Origin: an uncultured Polaribacter sp.
GTDB taxonomy: Bacteria > Bacteroidota > Bacteroidia > Flavobacteriales > Flavobacteriaceae
Reading direction: 5' to 3'
Assembly: GCF_947500975.1 (NCBI RefSeq)
Contig: NZ_CANMUE010000004.1
Coordinates: forward strand, 186,001-250,000
DNA: 64,000 bases
The number at the start of each line of letters is the position of its first letter. Positions within the stretch are counted from its first letter, which is position 1. Under the pieces are notes generated by a model. It saw nothing but the letters and a program-made list of their open reading frames with translations. It made no database searches and had not been told where the DNA came from. Shown here in pieces: positions 9,799 through 19,025 of the stretch. A program made the position numbers and the translations under genes.

Positions 9799-10752
9799 AT
9801 GAACTCATATATTATCGTTTTATTATTCCTGATTTTAGCTTCTTTTATTTATTTAAAGCTAGCTATAAAGTTTAAAATAATTGATAAACCTAATGAGCGT
9901 AGTTCTCATAAAAAAATCACTGTTAGAGGCGGAGGAATAATTTTTACGATTGCAATTTTATTATTTTCTGTATTAAATGATTTTGCATATCCCTATTTTT
10001 CGATTGGTGTTTTTTTAATTTCAATTGTTAGCTTTTTAGATGACATATATACGTTAAGTTCAAAAATTAGATTTCCATTCCAAGTTTTATCTGCTTGTTT
10101 ATTGTTATTGGAAGTTTCGTTATCATTCGATTTTAATTATATTATTTTTTTAATAATTGGAGTTGGAATTGTTAATTTTTTCAATTTCATGGATGGTATT
10201 AATGGTATAACTGGCCTGTATTCTATTTCTGTTTTAATTGGTTTTTATTTAATAAATTTAAATGAAAGTATCGTAAATGCAGATTTAATTATTTATGCTC
10301 TTATATCTTTAATTGTTTTTGGTTTTTATAATTTTAGAAGAAAAGCACTTTTCTTTGCTGGGGATATTGGAAGTATATCTATTGGGGTGTTAATTTTTTT
10401 CTTAGGGATGTTATTCTATATAAAGTTAAGTTCTCCTCTAATATTACTCTTGATAATAGTATATGGAGCGGATGCTGCTTTTACTTTATTATATCGCAAG
10501 TTTTATACTAGGGAAAGTGTTTTTGAACCTCATAGACATCATATATATCAAAAATTAGTACATATCTGTAAAATATCACATTTAAAGGTTTCAATGCTGT
10601 ATGCCATTATTCAATTAACCATAAATTTTATTATTTATAAATCATATTTACTAGACTTGAAATATCAACTAATTATATTTTTTGGTCTTATTATATTTTT
10701 TACACTCCTGTATATTTTTATTTTTCAGAAAATTAAAAAGACCATAGCTTAA
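9799..10752 (+). CDS. WecA/WbpL-like undecaprenyl-phosphate sugar-1-phosphate transferase
   Basis: A polytopic membrane protein of 317 residues with about ten helices, of the MraY/WecA family that loads the first sugar-1-phosphate on undecaprenyl phosphate. Family motifs are present in order: DKPNERSSHKK with GGG after the first helix, FLDDIYTLSSKIRF (Asp pair for Mg2+), NFMDGINGITG, FAGDIGSISIG, and the cytoplasmic HIP-like loop EPHRHHIYQKL near the end. It lies 3 bp after the WbpV-like gene, a pairing known from O-antigen loci where the initiating sugar is QuiNAc or FucNAc. Confidence 0.88.
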   Translation: MNSYIIVLLFLILASFIYLKLAIKFKIIDKPNERSSHKKITVRGGGIIFTIAILLFSVLNDFAYPYFSIGVFLISIVSFLDDIYTLSSKIRFPFQVLSACLLLLEVSLSFDFNYIIFLIIGVGIVNFFNFMDGINGITGLYSISVLIGFYLINLNESIVNADLIIYALISLIVFGFYNFRRKALFFAGDIGSISIGVLIFFLGMLFYIKLSSPLILLLIIVYGADAAFTLLYRKFYTRESVFEPHRHHIYQKLVHICKISHLKVSMLYAIIQLTINFIIYKSYLLDLKYQLIIFFGLIIFFTLLYIFIFQKIKKTIA

Positions 10753-10841
10753 TTTTTGTTATTCTTTTAAATCTAATAAATAGAATAGAGCTACTCAATA
10801 AAAAAAAAATTGTAAATTTACACTTGATATAAAAAAATCTA

Positions 10842-12737
10842 ATGGTTAGAACATTTTTTCTAAAAGTATTAAATAAATACGCATCTAAATGGGTTGTTTT
10901 ATTTGTTGATTTACTTTTAATGTGTATTTCTTTTATTATTGCATATTCCATCCGATTTAATATAACGCTAGATTTTGATTTTTCTAGTTTAAAAGAACAA
11001 ATCCCTTTTATTATAATAGTTTCACTGTTTAGTTTTCTTATTGTAGGCTCTTATAAGGGTATTATTAGGCATACAGGTACTAAAGATGCTTTTAACGTAT
11101 TTTTAGGCATTACTATTTTTAGTATTAGTACTGGTTTTATCTTAATTGTTAATCATTTTTTTTCAATCTACCCTTCATTTACAATTCCAAAAGGAATTAT
11201 TTTAATTCATTATTTAGTCGCAATTTTTGTTTTAGTAACTAGTAGATATATTTTTAAGGCATTTTATGAAGTGATTTCTACTGATTTAAAATCAATTACA
11301 AATGTTCTGATATACGGTGCTGGTAACTCTGGTATGATTACTTATGGAGCTTTAAATAAAGATCGTAAAAATAATTATGATGTTTTTGGTTTTATTGATG
11401 ATAATCCTAATAAGGTGAATAAAAAAATAGATAGAATAAAAATTTATAGTCCATCAAAAATCGATCAAGAATTTTTAGATAAAAATGATATTAAAGAGAT
11501 CATTATATCAATTCCTAGTATTAAATCCGGTAGATTATTAGAAATTACAGATAATTTATTAAAATTAAATACAAATATTAAAATAGTTCCTCAATTATCT
11601 AAATGGATAGAAGGGGATTTAGAAGCCAATCAAATAAAACAAATAAATATTGATGATTTATTAGGAAGAGAACAGATTACTATAGATAATCCTATTGTAA
11701 AAAGAGATGTAACTAATAAAGTAATTTTTGTTACTGGGGCTGCCGGTTCCATTGGGAGTGAGATTTCTAGACAATTAGCTTCTTATAATTTAAGTTTTTT
11801 GGTGTTAATTGATCAAGCTGAATCTTCTTTATATGATTTGCAACAAGAGCTTTTACAAAAAGACAAAGACAATTTTATTGCAATTGTTGCTGATGTAAGA
11901 GACAGAAAAAGAATGCAAGAAATTTTTGAACAATATACCCCTCAAAAAGTATTTCATGCAGCAGCTTATAAACATGTTCCTTTGATGGAAGAAAGTCCTT
12001 ATGAAGCTGTTAAGATAAATGTTTTTGGAACTAAGAATATTGCCGATTTATCCTTTAAATATAAAATTGAAGATTTTGTGATGATCTCAACTGATAAGGC
12101 TGTAAATCCAACCAATGTTATGGGAGCAACTAAAAGAGTAGCTGAATTGTATATTAGTTGCTTAAGTAGAGACATAAAAAATAAAACTAAATTTATAACT
12201 ACTCGTTTTGGTAATGTACTTGGTTCAAATGGTTCTGTAATTCCTTTATTCAAAAAACAAATTGAAAAAGGTGGCCCTTTAACAGTAACACACAAAGAAA
12301 TTACAAGGTATTTTATGACCATTCCTGAAGCATGTAAATTAGTTTTGGAAGCTGGTACTATGGGAGAAGGTGGTGAGATTTATATTTTTGATATGGGGAA
12401 ATCTGTTAAAATTTTTAATATGGCTAAAAGAATGATTTCTTTGTCTGGATTAAAATATCCTGATGATATAGATATTAAAATAACAGGTTTAAGACCTGGA
12501 GAAAAATTGTATGAAGAATTATTAGCGAATGATGAAGATACTACAAAAACTTACCATGAAAAAATAATGATTGCAAAAAGCCCAAAATTAGATTATGCAG
12601 CTATAAAAAAAGAAATTGATTCTATATGCATTGAAAATGATTGTTTAACAAATAACCAAATAGTTTCTAAGATTAAAGAAATTGTTCCTGAATATAAATC
12701 TAATAATTCATCATTTGAAAAATTGGATAAAGTTTAG
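10842..12737 (+). CDS. WbpM/CapD/FlaA1-like UDP-sugar 4,6-dehydratase (membrane form)
   Basis: A 631-residue protein with four N-terminal membrane helices (about residues 15-130), a CoA-binding-like Rossmann domain (GAGNSGMITYGAL), and a C-terminal SDR domain beginning VTGAAGSIGSEISRQL near residue 297. The catalytic motif is M427-x3-K431 (MGATKR). WbpM-type enzymes likewise replace the usual SDR tyrosine by methionine. The expected reaction is UDP-GlcNAc to UDP-4-keto-6-deoxy-GlcNAc at the membrane. With the WbpV-like and WbpL-like genes just upstream it would supply and load the first sugar of the repeat. A 90-bp gap precedes it. Confidence 0.88.
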   Translation: MVRTFFLKVLNKYASKWVVLFVDLLLMCISFIIAYSIRFNITLDFDFSSLKEQIPFIIIVSLFSFLIVGSYKGIIRHTGTKDAFNVFLGITIFSISTGFILIVNHFFSIYPSFTIPKGIILIHYLVAIFVLVTSRYIFKAFYEVISTDLKSITNVLIYGAGNSGMITYGALNKDRKNNYDVFGFIDDNPNKVNKKIDRIKIYSPSKIDQEFLDKNDIKEIIISIPSIKSGRLLEITDNLLKLNTNIKIVPQLSKWIEGDLEANQIKQINIDDLLGREQITIDNPIVKRDVTNKVIFVTGAAGSIGSEISRQLASYNLSFLVLIDQAESSLYDLQQELLQKDKDNFIAIVADVRDRKRMQEIFEQYTPQKVFHAAAYKHVPLMEESPYEAVKINVFGTKNIADLSFKYKIEDFVMISTDKAVNPTNVMGATKRVAELYISCLSRDIKNKTKFITTRFGNVLGSNGSVIPLFKKQIEKGGPLTVTHKEITRYFMTIPEACKLVLEAGTMGEGGEIYIFDMGKSVKIFNMAKRMISLSGLKYPDDIDIKITGLRPGEKLYEELLANDEDTTKTYHEKIMIAKSPKLDYAAIKKEIDSICIENDCLTNNQIVSKIKEIVPEYKSNNSSFEKLDKV

Positions 12738-12780
12738 TTAATTGCTTATTTTATTTTTAATTTCGCACAAAAATTTTTTT

Positions 12781-13554
12781 ATGAAAAATTGGATTAATAA
12801 AAGTGTTCGTTTATATGTTTTAGTATTGATATGTTCTTGCGTTTCAAAAAAGGAAATTATTTATTTTCAAAATGATGAAATAGATCAATCAAAAGTTTCC
12901 AATAGTTATAAAACAATTATCAAACCAGATGATTTATTACAAATAACCGTTACAGCTTTAGATACTGAAGCTGTAAGACCTTTTAATTTGGCGTCTGTAT
13001 CCTATTCAACTTCTTCTAATTCTGCTAATGGAGCTGCTCAACAACAAAGCTATTTAGTTGATAATAAAGGAGAGATAGATTTTCCTGTTATTGGAAAATT
13101 AAAAATTGGTGGTTTAAGGAGGGATGAGGTTATAGCACTTTTAATTGATAAATTAGAGCCAGACTATATTAAAAATCCTAATATTAATATTAGAATTACC
13201 AATTATAAAGTTAGTGTATTTGGGGATGTTGCCAGACCTGGGAGATATAATATACCTAATGAAAGGATTACAATTTTAGAGGCAATTGCTTTAGCAGGAG
13301 ATTTAAATATTTCTGGACAAAGGAATAATATTTTAGTACAAAGAGAAGAAGATGGTAAAAAAGTAGAATATAAAGTAAATCTTTTATCAAAAGAAATTTT
13401 CACATCACCTGTTTATTATTTACAACAAAATGATGTGGTATATGTGAAGCCTAATTATGCAAGAATTCAATCTGCATCTTCAAACTCAAGTACTAGTTTA
13501 TTTATATCAATTACAGGACTACTAATTACTATTGTATCATTATTAACAAATTAA
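12781..13554 (+). CDS. Polysaccharide export outer-membrane lipoprotein (Wza-like)
   Basis: The ATG at 12781 gives 257 residues and a clean lipoprotein signal (YVLVLICSC, lipidated Cys at about residue 19). An in-frame TTG at 12742 would add 13 residues before the signal and is less likely. The Poly_export domain (about 45-140) has KPDDLLQITV and YLVDNKGEIDFPVIGKLKIGGL. The SLBB domain follows with VSVFGDVARPGRYNIPNERITILEAI. A C-terminal hydrophobic helix (LFISITGLLITIVSLL) matches the outer-membrane helix of Wza. It should form the export channel with the Wzc-like kinase encoded 1 bp downstream. Confidence 0.9.
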   Translation: MKNWINKSVRLYVLVLICSCVSKKEIIYFQNDEIDQSKVSNSYKTIIKPDDLLQITVTALDTEAVRPFNLASVSYSTSSNSANGAAQQQSYLVDNKGEIDFPVIGKLKIGGLRRDEVIALLIDKLEPDYIKNPNINIRITNYKVSVFGDVARPGRYNIPNERITILEAIALAGDLNISGQRNNILVQREEDGKKVEYKVNLLSKEIFTSPVYYLQQNDVVYVKPNYARIQSASSNSSTSLFISITGLLITIVSLLTN

Positions 13555-13555
13555 T

Positions 13556-15946
13556 ATGGAAGATTTCAATCAAAATAATATTGGAGAAAATGATACAATA
13601 AACATTCGTCAAGAATTAGAAAAAATTCTGATACATTGGAAATGGTTTTTATTGGGAGTTATAATTTCTTTAGTGTGCGCTTTTGTTTATTTGAGGTATA
13701 GTACCCCAATGTATAGTGCGACCGCATCGATTATGATTAAAGATAATCAAAAATCGGGCATATCAAAAGAATTAGAGGCATTTAAGGATATGGGTATTGT
13801 TGGAGGAGGTTCAACAAATAATACAGATAATGAAATTGAAATTTTAAAATCTCGTAAGATTATAGGTAATGTAATTGATAGTTTAGATTTAACTATTTCT
13901 TATTATACTGAAGGAAGAGTTAAGCAAACGGAAGTTTATACTAATTCACCCATAAAATTTACTTTTATAAAAAAAGAAGTTTCTTTACTCAAAAAAGGTA
14001 CTTTGATTTCTGTTTTAATAAAAGATAATCAATCTTTTGAATTAAAAGACATTAAAAATAAAGTTATTGGCAAGGGTAAATTTGGAGAGATTTTAACTTC
14101 TAGTCTGGGAGTTTTTAAAATAGACCAAAATAAGAATGTAAGCGCTGAAGATAAAAAAAACGATGTCAAAATTTTAATTTCACCAAGGAATCACGTCGTT
14201 AGTAAATATAAAGGAGGTATAAGTATTTCTCCTGTTAATAAGCAATCAAGTGTTTTAAAATTAAGTTTGAAGGATGCTGTGAAAGAAAAAGTAGAAGATA
14301 TTTTAGATGAATTGGTTAAACAATATAATATTGATGCTATAAACGATAAAAATGAGGTATCTAGAAAAACGAAAGAATTTATTGATGCTCGTTTAAATAG
14401 TGTAGGTAAGGAGTTGTCTTTTATTCAAGATACAATCAAAAACTTTAAAACTAAGACAGGTTTTACTGGTGTGTCTAATGAAGGAGAATTGATCTTAACT
14501 AATTTATCAGTTAATAATGAAAAAATTTTAACTTCAGAAACCCAATTAAGGTTGTCTCAATGGATTAAAGAAAGTTTAAATAGTAAAACCAATCAAGATG
14601 ATTTATTACCAGCTAACTTAGGCTTTGAAAGCCCTAGTATATCTGCTTCAATTCTAAATTATAATGAATTAGTGACCAAAAGAAATCGATTACTAATTAC
14701 CGCAGGTGATAAAAACCCTCAATTAATTGAGCTACAAAGAGAGATTAAATCTGCAAAATTAAATTTAAAACAAAACCTAAAAAATTTAGAAACTTCATTG
14801 AAGTTACAATTAAATAGCCTTAAAAGTGAACAGAGTAAAATTAATAATAAGAAGTCTTCAATTCCTTTAATTGAAAGAGGTTTTATAGATATTGCAAGAC
14901 AACAAGAAATAATTTCAGGCTTGTATTCTTATTTATTAAAGAAAAAAGAGGAGACTGCGATTTCTTTAGCAGTAGCTGTAGCAAATGCTAAAATAATAGA
15001 CGTTGCTTATGGCTCCGGTATGGCTGTTTCTCCTAAAAAGAGAATTACTTATTTAGCAGCAATGTTATTAGGATTATTAATTCCTTTTATAATTATTTAT
15101 TTAAGAGATTTATTAGATACAAAAATTCATTCGAGAAAGGATATTGAAGATTTAACATCTGTACCTTTTATAGGTGATGTTCCTCATTCAGAAACAGGTG
15201 GGAAAATAGTGATTAATAAAGAAGCTAGAACTAGTACTGCGGAAGCTTTTCGTCTGATTAGAACCAATTTAGACTTTATGTTGCCAAAGTCAGAAAATAA
15301 TGATGGACTTGGTAAAACTATTTTTATTACTTCTACAACAAGTGGAGAGGGAAAATCATTCATTTCTATTAATTTATCTGCAGCTTTATCTTTATCAAAC
15401 AAGAGGGTATTATTAATTGGTATGGATTTAAGAGCGCCTAAAGTAACAGAATATTTAGGAATACCAGATAGAAAAGGAATCACCAATTTTATTACAGATG
15501 ATAAACTAACACTTAATGATGTGAAGTTTTCGATTCCTGAAATAAAAGATTTAGACATTATTGCATCTGGTGTAATACCACCAAACCCTGCTGAATTATT
15601 ATTACATAATAAAATAGAAAGTATTTTTGAAGAGGTCAGAAAAGATTATGATTTTATTATAGTCGATACAGCACCAGTAAATTTAGTTACCGATACTTTA
15701 CTAATCTCTAAATATGCAGATATGTTTTTATATGTATCAAGAGCAAATTACTTAGATAAAAGGATGTTGAATATAGTTCAAACATTATACAAAGAAAAGA
15801 AGTTACCTAACATGGCAATTGTATTGAATGATACTGACATGAAAAGAGGTTATGGATATGGTTACGGATATGGTTATGGTTACGGATATGGAAACGACTA
15901 TGTTGAAGAAGTAAAGAAACCTTGGTATAAAAGAATATTTAGTTAA
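13556..15946 (+). CDS. Wzc-like polysaccharide co-polymerase and BY-kinase
   Basis: An inner-membrane bacterial tyrosine kinase of 796 residues. Order of parts: Wzz/chain-length domain with a first membrane helix near residues 32-50, a long periplasmic coiled region (about 250-460), a second membrane helix near 500-520, and a cytoplasmic kinase with Walker A TSTTSGEGKSF (about 592), Walker A' (LLIGMDLRAP) and Walker B DFIIVDTAP. The C-terminus carries seven Gly-Tyr repeats plus one more Tyr, the autophosphorylation cluster. It regulates polymerisation and export together with Wza. The opposing phosphatase is encoded convergently just downstream. Confidence 0.92.
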   Translation: MEDFNQNNIGENDTINIRQELEKILIHWKWFLLGVIISLVCAFVYLRYSTPMYSATASIMIKDNQKSGISKELEAFKDMGIVGGGSTNNTDNEIEILKSRKIIGNVIDSLDLTISYYTEGRVKQTEVYTNSPIKFTFIKKEVSLLKKGTLISVLIKDNQSFELKDIKNKVIGKGKFGEILTSSLGVFKIDQNKNVSAEDKKNDVKILISPRNHVVSKYKGGISISPVNKQSSVLKLSLKDAVKEKVEDILDELVKQYNIDAINDKNEVSRKTKEFIDARLNSVGKELSFIQDTIKNFKTKTGFTGVSNEGELILTNLSVNNEKILTSETQLRLSQWIKESLNSKTNQDDLLPANLGFESPSISASILNYNELVTKRNRLLITAGDKNPQLIELQREIKSAKLNLKQNLKNLETSLKLQLNSLKSEQSKINNKKSSIPLIERGFIDIARQQEIISGLYSYLLKKKEETAISLAVAVANAKIIDVAYGSGMAVSPKKRITYLAAMLLGLLIPFIIIYLRDLLDTKIHSRKDIEDLTSVPFIGDVPHSETGGKIVINKEARTSTAEAFRLIRTNLDFMLPKSENNDGLGKTIFITSTTSGEGKSFISINLSAALSLSNKRVLLIGMDLRAPKVTEYLGIPDRKGITNFITDDKLTLNDVKFSIPEIKDLDIIASGVIPPNPAELLLHNKIESIFEEVRKDYDFIIVDTAPVNLVTDTLLISKYADMFLYVSRANYLDKRMLNIVQTLYKEKKLPNMAIVLNDTDMKRGYGYGYGYGYGYGYGNDYVEEVKKPWYKRIFS

Positions 15947-15950
15947 ATCT

Positions 15951-15980
15951 AAAAAAGGAAGCAAATTTGCTTCCTTTTTT
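15951..15980. terminator. Bidirectional terminator between wzc-like and cpsB-like genes
   Basis: A perfect palindrome with arms AAAAAAGGAAGC and GCTTCCTTTTTT around a short AAATTT centre. It ends in a T-run on both strands and sits exactly between the convergent stop codons. Confidence 0.85.
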
Positions 15981-15981
15981 A

Positions 15982-16719
15982 TTATAAGAACTTTTTATTG
16001 TTAACTAATAAAGTTTCTAAATTGTTTTTATTTTTATTAGTTCCAATTTTTTTTAAAAGATGTAAGTGGTTAAAATGATGAGTGTCAGTACCAACAAAAT
16101 CATACATATTTTCTTTTAAAAGCTTTTCAGCAGTTTTTGTAACTTGTTTTCCATATTGTTCAGTTAATGATAATAAATTTAATTGAAATAGACAGCCTGC
16201 TTTTTTTAATTTGTAATAAATTTCAAAATTATTATGATAAGAATTATACCTTTCTGGATGAGCTAAAATAGGTTTGTAACCTTTTAATTGTATTTCGAAT
16301 AGAATATCAAATAAATTAATTGGTGGACTGAAATATGACATCTCAACTAAGATAAAATTGTCTTTTAAAGTTAAAATATCATCATCTTTTAAAAGTTCAG
16401 AAAACTGTTCATCCATCATATATTCTGCAGCTGCATTTATAGATATATCTGTAATATTTCTTTTTATTAATTCAGCCTTTACTTCTTCTAGTTTTGATTT
16501 TATGGTTTCTGAGGAGTTTTGATAAACATCACCCAAAACATGCGGCGTGGTTATAAAATTTTTGATTCCATAAGCAGACATTTTTTGAATTAATGCAATA
16601 GAATCATCAATATTTTTTGCACCATCATCAATTCCTGGTAATAAATGAGAATGGATATCTACAAACCCTTCAGGAAAAAAATCTATTAAAGGAATTTCTT
16701 TCTTCTTAAAAAAAAACAT
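15982..16719 (-). CDS. CpsB/YwqE-type PHP-domain protein-tyrosine phosphatase
   Basis: A 245-residue metal-dependent phosphatase of the PHP superfamily. The metal-binding motif FVDIHSHLLPGIDDGAKN is at residues 20-37, and further ligands lie in FITTPHVLG, ILAHPERY and GTDTHHF near residue 215. Enzymes of this type dephosphorylate the tyrosine cluster of BY-kinases. Its position facing the Wzc-like gene supports that partnership. It is transcribed on the opposite strand from its own promoter, so kinase and phosphatase levels can be set separately. Confidence 0.88.
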   Translation of the reverse strand: MFFFKKKEIPLIDFFPEGFVDIHSHLLPGIDDGAKNIDDSIALIQKMSAYGIKNFITTPHVLGDVYQNSSETIKSKLEEVKAELIKRNITDISINAAAEYMMDEQFSELLKDDDILTLKDNFILVEMSYFSPPINLFDILFEIQLKGYKPILAHPERYNSYHNNFEIYYKLKKAGCLFQLNLLSLTEQYGKQVTKTAEKLLKENMYDFVGTDTHHFNHLHLLKKIGTNKNKNNLETLLVNNKKFL

Positions 16720-16737
16720 GTTTTATTAATTTAGATG

Positions 16738-16745
16738 CAAATTTA
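16738..16745 (-). promoter_or_regulatory. -7 box of the cpsB-like gene
   Basis: On the minus strand TAAATTTG matches the Bacteroidota -7 consensus TAnnTTTG, 18 nt before the ATG. No good TTG -33 box is seen at the usual 17-19 bp spacing. Confidence 0.5.
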
Positions 16746-16832
16746 CAATAATCAATTTTATATATTCATATATTTTCATAAACGAAAACGATTGAAGTTT
16801 TATTAGCTATTGTTTAACAGTTTTCCTTACAA

Positions 16833-16840
16833 TATATTTG
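16833..16840 (+). promoter_or_regulatory. -7 box of the BadF-type kinase gene
   Basis: TATATTTG matches TAnnTTTG 16 nt before the ATG at 16857. A TTGTTT stretch at 16810-16815 is a plausible -33 element. Confidence 0.5.
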
Positions 16841-16856
16841 GTAAAAATTAAAAAAA

Positions 16857-17708
16857 ATGATTTTAATTGCAGACGGTGGTTCTACAAAAGCAGATTGGAT
16901 TGCTTTAGATAATTTTAAAAAAGAAATTTTTAGAGTAAGAACTTTGGGTTTAAATCCTGCGGTTGTGGGTGAGGAAGAGCTTACCAATAGGATTGTAAAT
17001 ATGTTTCAGCTTATTAATATAAAAAATGAAGTTACAGAAATTCATTTTTATGGAGCTGGATGTGGAACCCCAAAACCAGTATCAATATTAAAAAAGGTTT
17101 TGCAATCAATTTTTGTAAATGCTAAAATTTTTATTGCTGAAGACATGTTAGCTGCTGTTTATGCAGCTTCTGGTAAAAATGAAGCATTAGTTTGTATTTT
17201 AGGAACTGGTTCAAACAGCTGTTATTATGATGGTGAGAAAATGTATATGAAAGTTGCATCTTTAGGGTATACTATAATGGATGAAGCAAGTGGAAATTAT
17301 TTTGGTAAGAAATTATTAAAAGAATATTTTTATGACAAAATGCCAAAAGTTATTGCTAAAAAATTTGAAGAGCAATTTAATTTAGACGCAGATTATATTA
17401 AACGAAATTTATATAGAGAACCAAACCCAAATATGTATTTAGCTTCTTTTGCAAAATTCATGTTTGAATTTAAAGATGAAAAATATATAAAAAGAATAAT
17501 CAAAAAAGGGTTTCAAGAATTTTTTAAACATCGAATTTTACCTTATAATAAAAATATAGAAACGCCTCTTTATTTTATTGGTTCAATTGCATTTTATTTT
17601 AGAGATATATTAGAAAAAGTAGCTACTAAAAATAATTTAAAAGTTACTGATGTTTTACAAAGACCTATTGATAGTTTGGTAGATTTCCATAAAAATCACA
17701 TTAAGTAA
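16857..17708 (+). CDS. BadF/BadG-type ATPase, N-acetylglucosamine-kinase-like
   Basis: A 283-residue member of the ASKHA sugar-kinase fold. The N-terminal phosphate loop is ADGGSTKADW (residues 5-14). FYGAGCGTP, IAEDMLAAVYAA and CILGTGSNSC are the adenosine- and sugar-site strands of the family. Bacteroidota proteins of this type are annotated as N-acetylglucosamine or amino-sugar kinases, which would suit recycling of wall sugars and the neighbouring murF. The substrate is not proven by the sequence. Its 3' end overlaps the convergent murF gene by 8 bp, and no terminator lies between them. Confidence 0.75.
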   Translation: MILIADGGSTKADWIALDNFKKEIFRVRTLGLNPAVVGEEELTNRIVNMFQLINIKNEVTEIHFYGAGCGTPKPVSILKKVLQSIFVNAKIFIAEDMLAAVYAASGKNEALVCILGTGSNSCYYDGEKMYMKVASLGYTIMDEASGNYFGKKLLKEYFYDKMPKVIAKKFEEQFNLDADYIKRNLYREPNPNMYLASFAKFMFEFKDEKYIKRIIKKGFQEFFKHRILPYNKNIETPLYFIGSIAFYFRDILEKVATKNNLKVTDVLQRPIDSLVDFHKNHIK

Positions 17709-18960
17709 TTATTTGTAAGAGTCTTTCTAACTGCATTCCTCTAGAGCCTTTAATCAAAATTGAATCGTTTTTAAGTGGGCTATTTTTCAAGTAATTCTCC
17801 AATTCATAATACGATTTAAAAAAGTTTTTACCTGTTGATGTTCGATAAAAATTTTCTCCAACAAAGTATTGATTTTTAAATCCTAAAGAAGTTGCAAACG
17901 TTACTATTTGTTGATGTTCTTTTAAACTGTCTTTTCCTAACTCAAACATATCACCTAAAATAATAGTTTTCTCTTTTGAATTGTTTGAAGAAAAACTTTC
18001 TAAAGCAACTTTTACACTCGAAGGATTTGCATTGTAAGCATCAAGAATTATGTTATTGTTTTTGGTTTTTATAATTTGTGACCTATTATTTGTTGGAATA
18101 TAACTTTCAATAGCATTTTTAATATCTTCTTTTGGAACTTTAAAATACTCGGCAATTGTTATTGCAGCAGCAATATTTGAATAGTTATATTTTCCTATTA
18201 AATTACTTTGAATAGTTATATCCTTATAAAATATTTTTACAAAAGGATTTGCTTCAACAAATTTTAAATTATCTTTATTAAAAAGGATTTTATTTATATT
18301 TTTTGTTTTTTCGAGTTGAAGAATATCATCAGAATTAACAAAAGCAGTTTTTTTATTTTTTTCTAAATAATTGTATAATTCACTTTTTCCTTTTATAACA
18401 CCTTCTATACCTCCAAAACCTTCTAAATGAGCTTTCCCGAAATTTGTAATGTAACCGTAGTTTGGTTGAGAAATAGTACTTAGAAATTCAATTTCTTTTT
18501 GATGATTAGCTCCCATTTCTACAATTCCAATTTCATCTTTTGGTGTCATGGAAAGTAGGGTAAGAGGAACTCCAATGTGATTATTTAAGTTTCCTTTTGT
18601 TGCTGAAGTTTTATATTTTTTACTTAAAACCGCGTTAATTAATTCTTTAGTAGTTGTTTTTCCATTACTACCTGTTAATCCAATAAAAGGAATTTTTAAT
18701 TGCTGTCTATGGTAAGTAGCAAGTTCTTGTAATGTTTTTAATACATTATCTACCAAAATAATATTAGCATCAGTTTGGTAATTTTCTTCATCAATAATAG
18801 CGTAATCTGCACCTAATTCAAGAGCTTTTTCTGCAAACTTATTTCCGTTAAAATTATCTCCTTTTAAACCAAAGAAAATAGAGTTTTTTCTAATGTTTCT
18901 TGTATCAGTATCTACAAGAAAATGTTTGCTGTATAATGCATATAAACTTGATATTTTCAT
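17701..18960 (-). CDS. murF: UDP-N-acetylmuramoyl-tripeptide--D-alanyl-D-alanine ligase
   Basis: A cytoplasmic Mur ligase of 419 residues that adds D-Ala-D-Ala to the UDP-MurNAc tripeptide. The ATP loop GLTGSNGKTTTKELI is near residue 95. EMGANHQKEI and the substrate-domain motifs NFGKAHLEGFGG follow. The C-terminal domain starts around NNRSQIIKTKNNNIILDAYNANPSS. It is encoded downstream of gldJ, from which a strong terminator separates it. A TATCTTTA box (18965-18972, minus strand) only four bases before the ATG could be its own -7 element. Confidence 0.93.
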   Translation of the reverse strand: MKISSLYALYSKHFLVDTDTRNIRKNSIFFGLKGDNFNGNKFAEKALELGADYAIIDEENYQTDANIILVDNVLKTLQELATYHRQQLKIPFIGLTGSNGKTTTKELINAVLSKKYKTSATKGNLNNHIGVPLTLLSMTPKDEIGIVEMGANHQKEIEFLSTISQPNYGYITNFGKAHLEGFGGIEGVIKGKSELYNYLEKNKKTAFVNSDDILQLEKTKNINKILFNKDNLKFVEANPFVKIFYKDITIQSNLIGKYNYSNIAAAITIAEYFKVPKEDIKNAIESYIPTNNRSQIIKTKNNNIILDAYNANPSSVKVALESFSSNNSKEKTIILGDMFELGKDSLKEHQQIVTFATSLGFKNQYFVGENFYRTSTGKNFFKSYYELENYLKNSPLKNDSILIKGSRGMQLERLLQIIT

Positions 18961-18974
18961 AAAATAAAGATATA

Positions 18975-19011
18975 AAAAAACCTCATTATTTGTAGATAAT
19001 GAGGTTTTAAT
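18975..19011 (-). terminator. Terminator downstream of gldJ
   Basis: A 10-bp perfect stem AACCTCATTA / TAATGAGGTT (18979-18988 with 18998-19007) is followed on the minus strand by a run of T residues. It separates gldJ from murF. Confidence 0.8.
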
Positions 19012-19025
19012 TTTTAGATTGTATA

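Noticed and set aside
12742..12780. TTG-initiated longer Wza-like protein
   Set aside because: The extra residues lie before a complete lipoprotein signal. The ATG at 12781 gives the normal length.
15848..15901. Short tandem repeat as a CRISPR-like or independent repeat element
   Set aside because: It lies in frame at the end of the kinase gene and encodes the expected tyrosine-rich tail.
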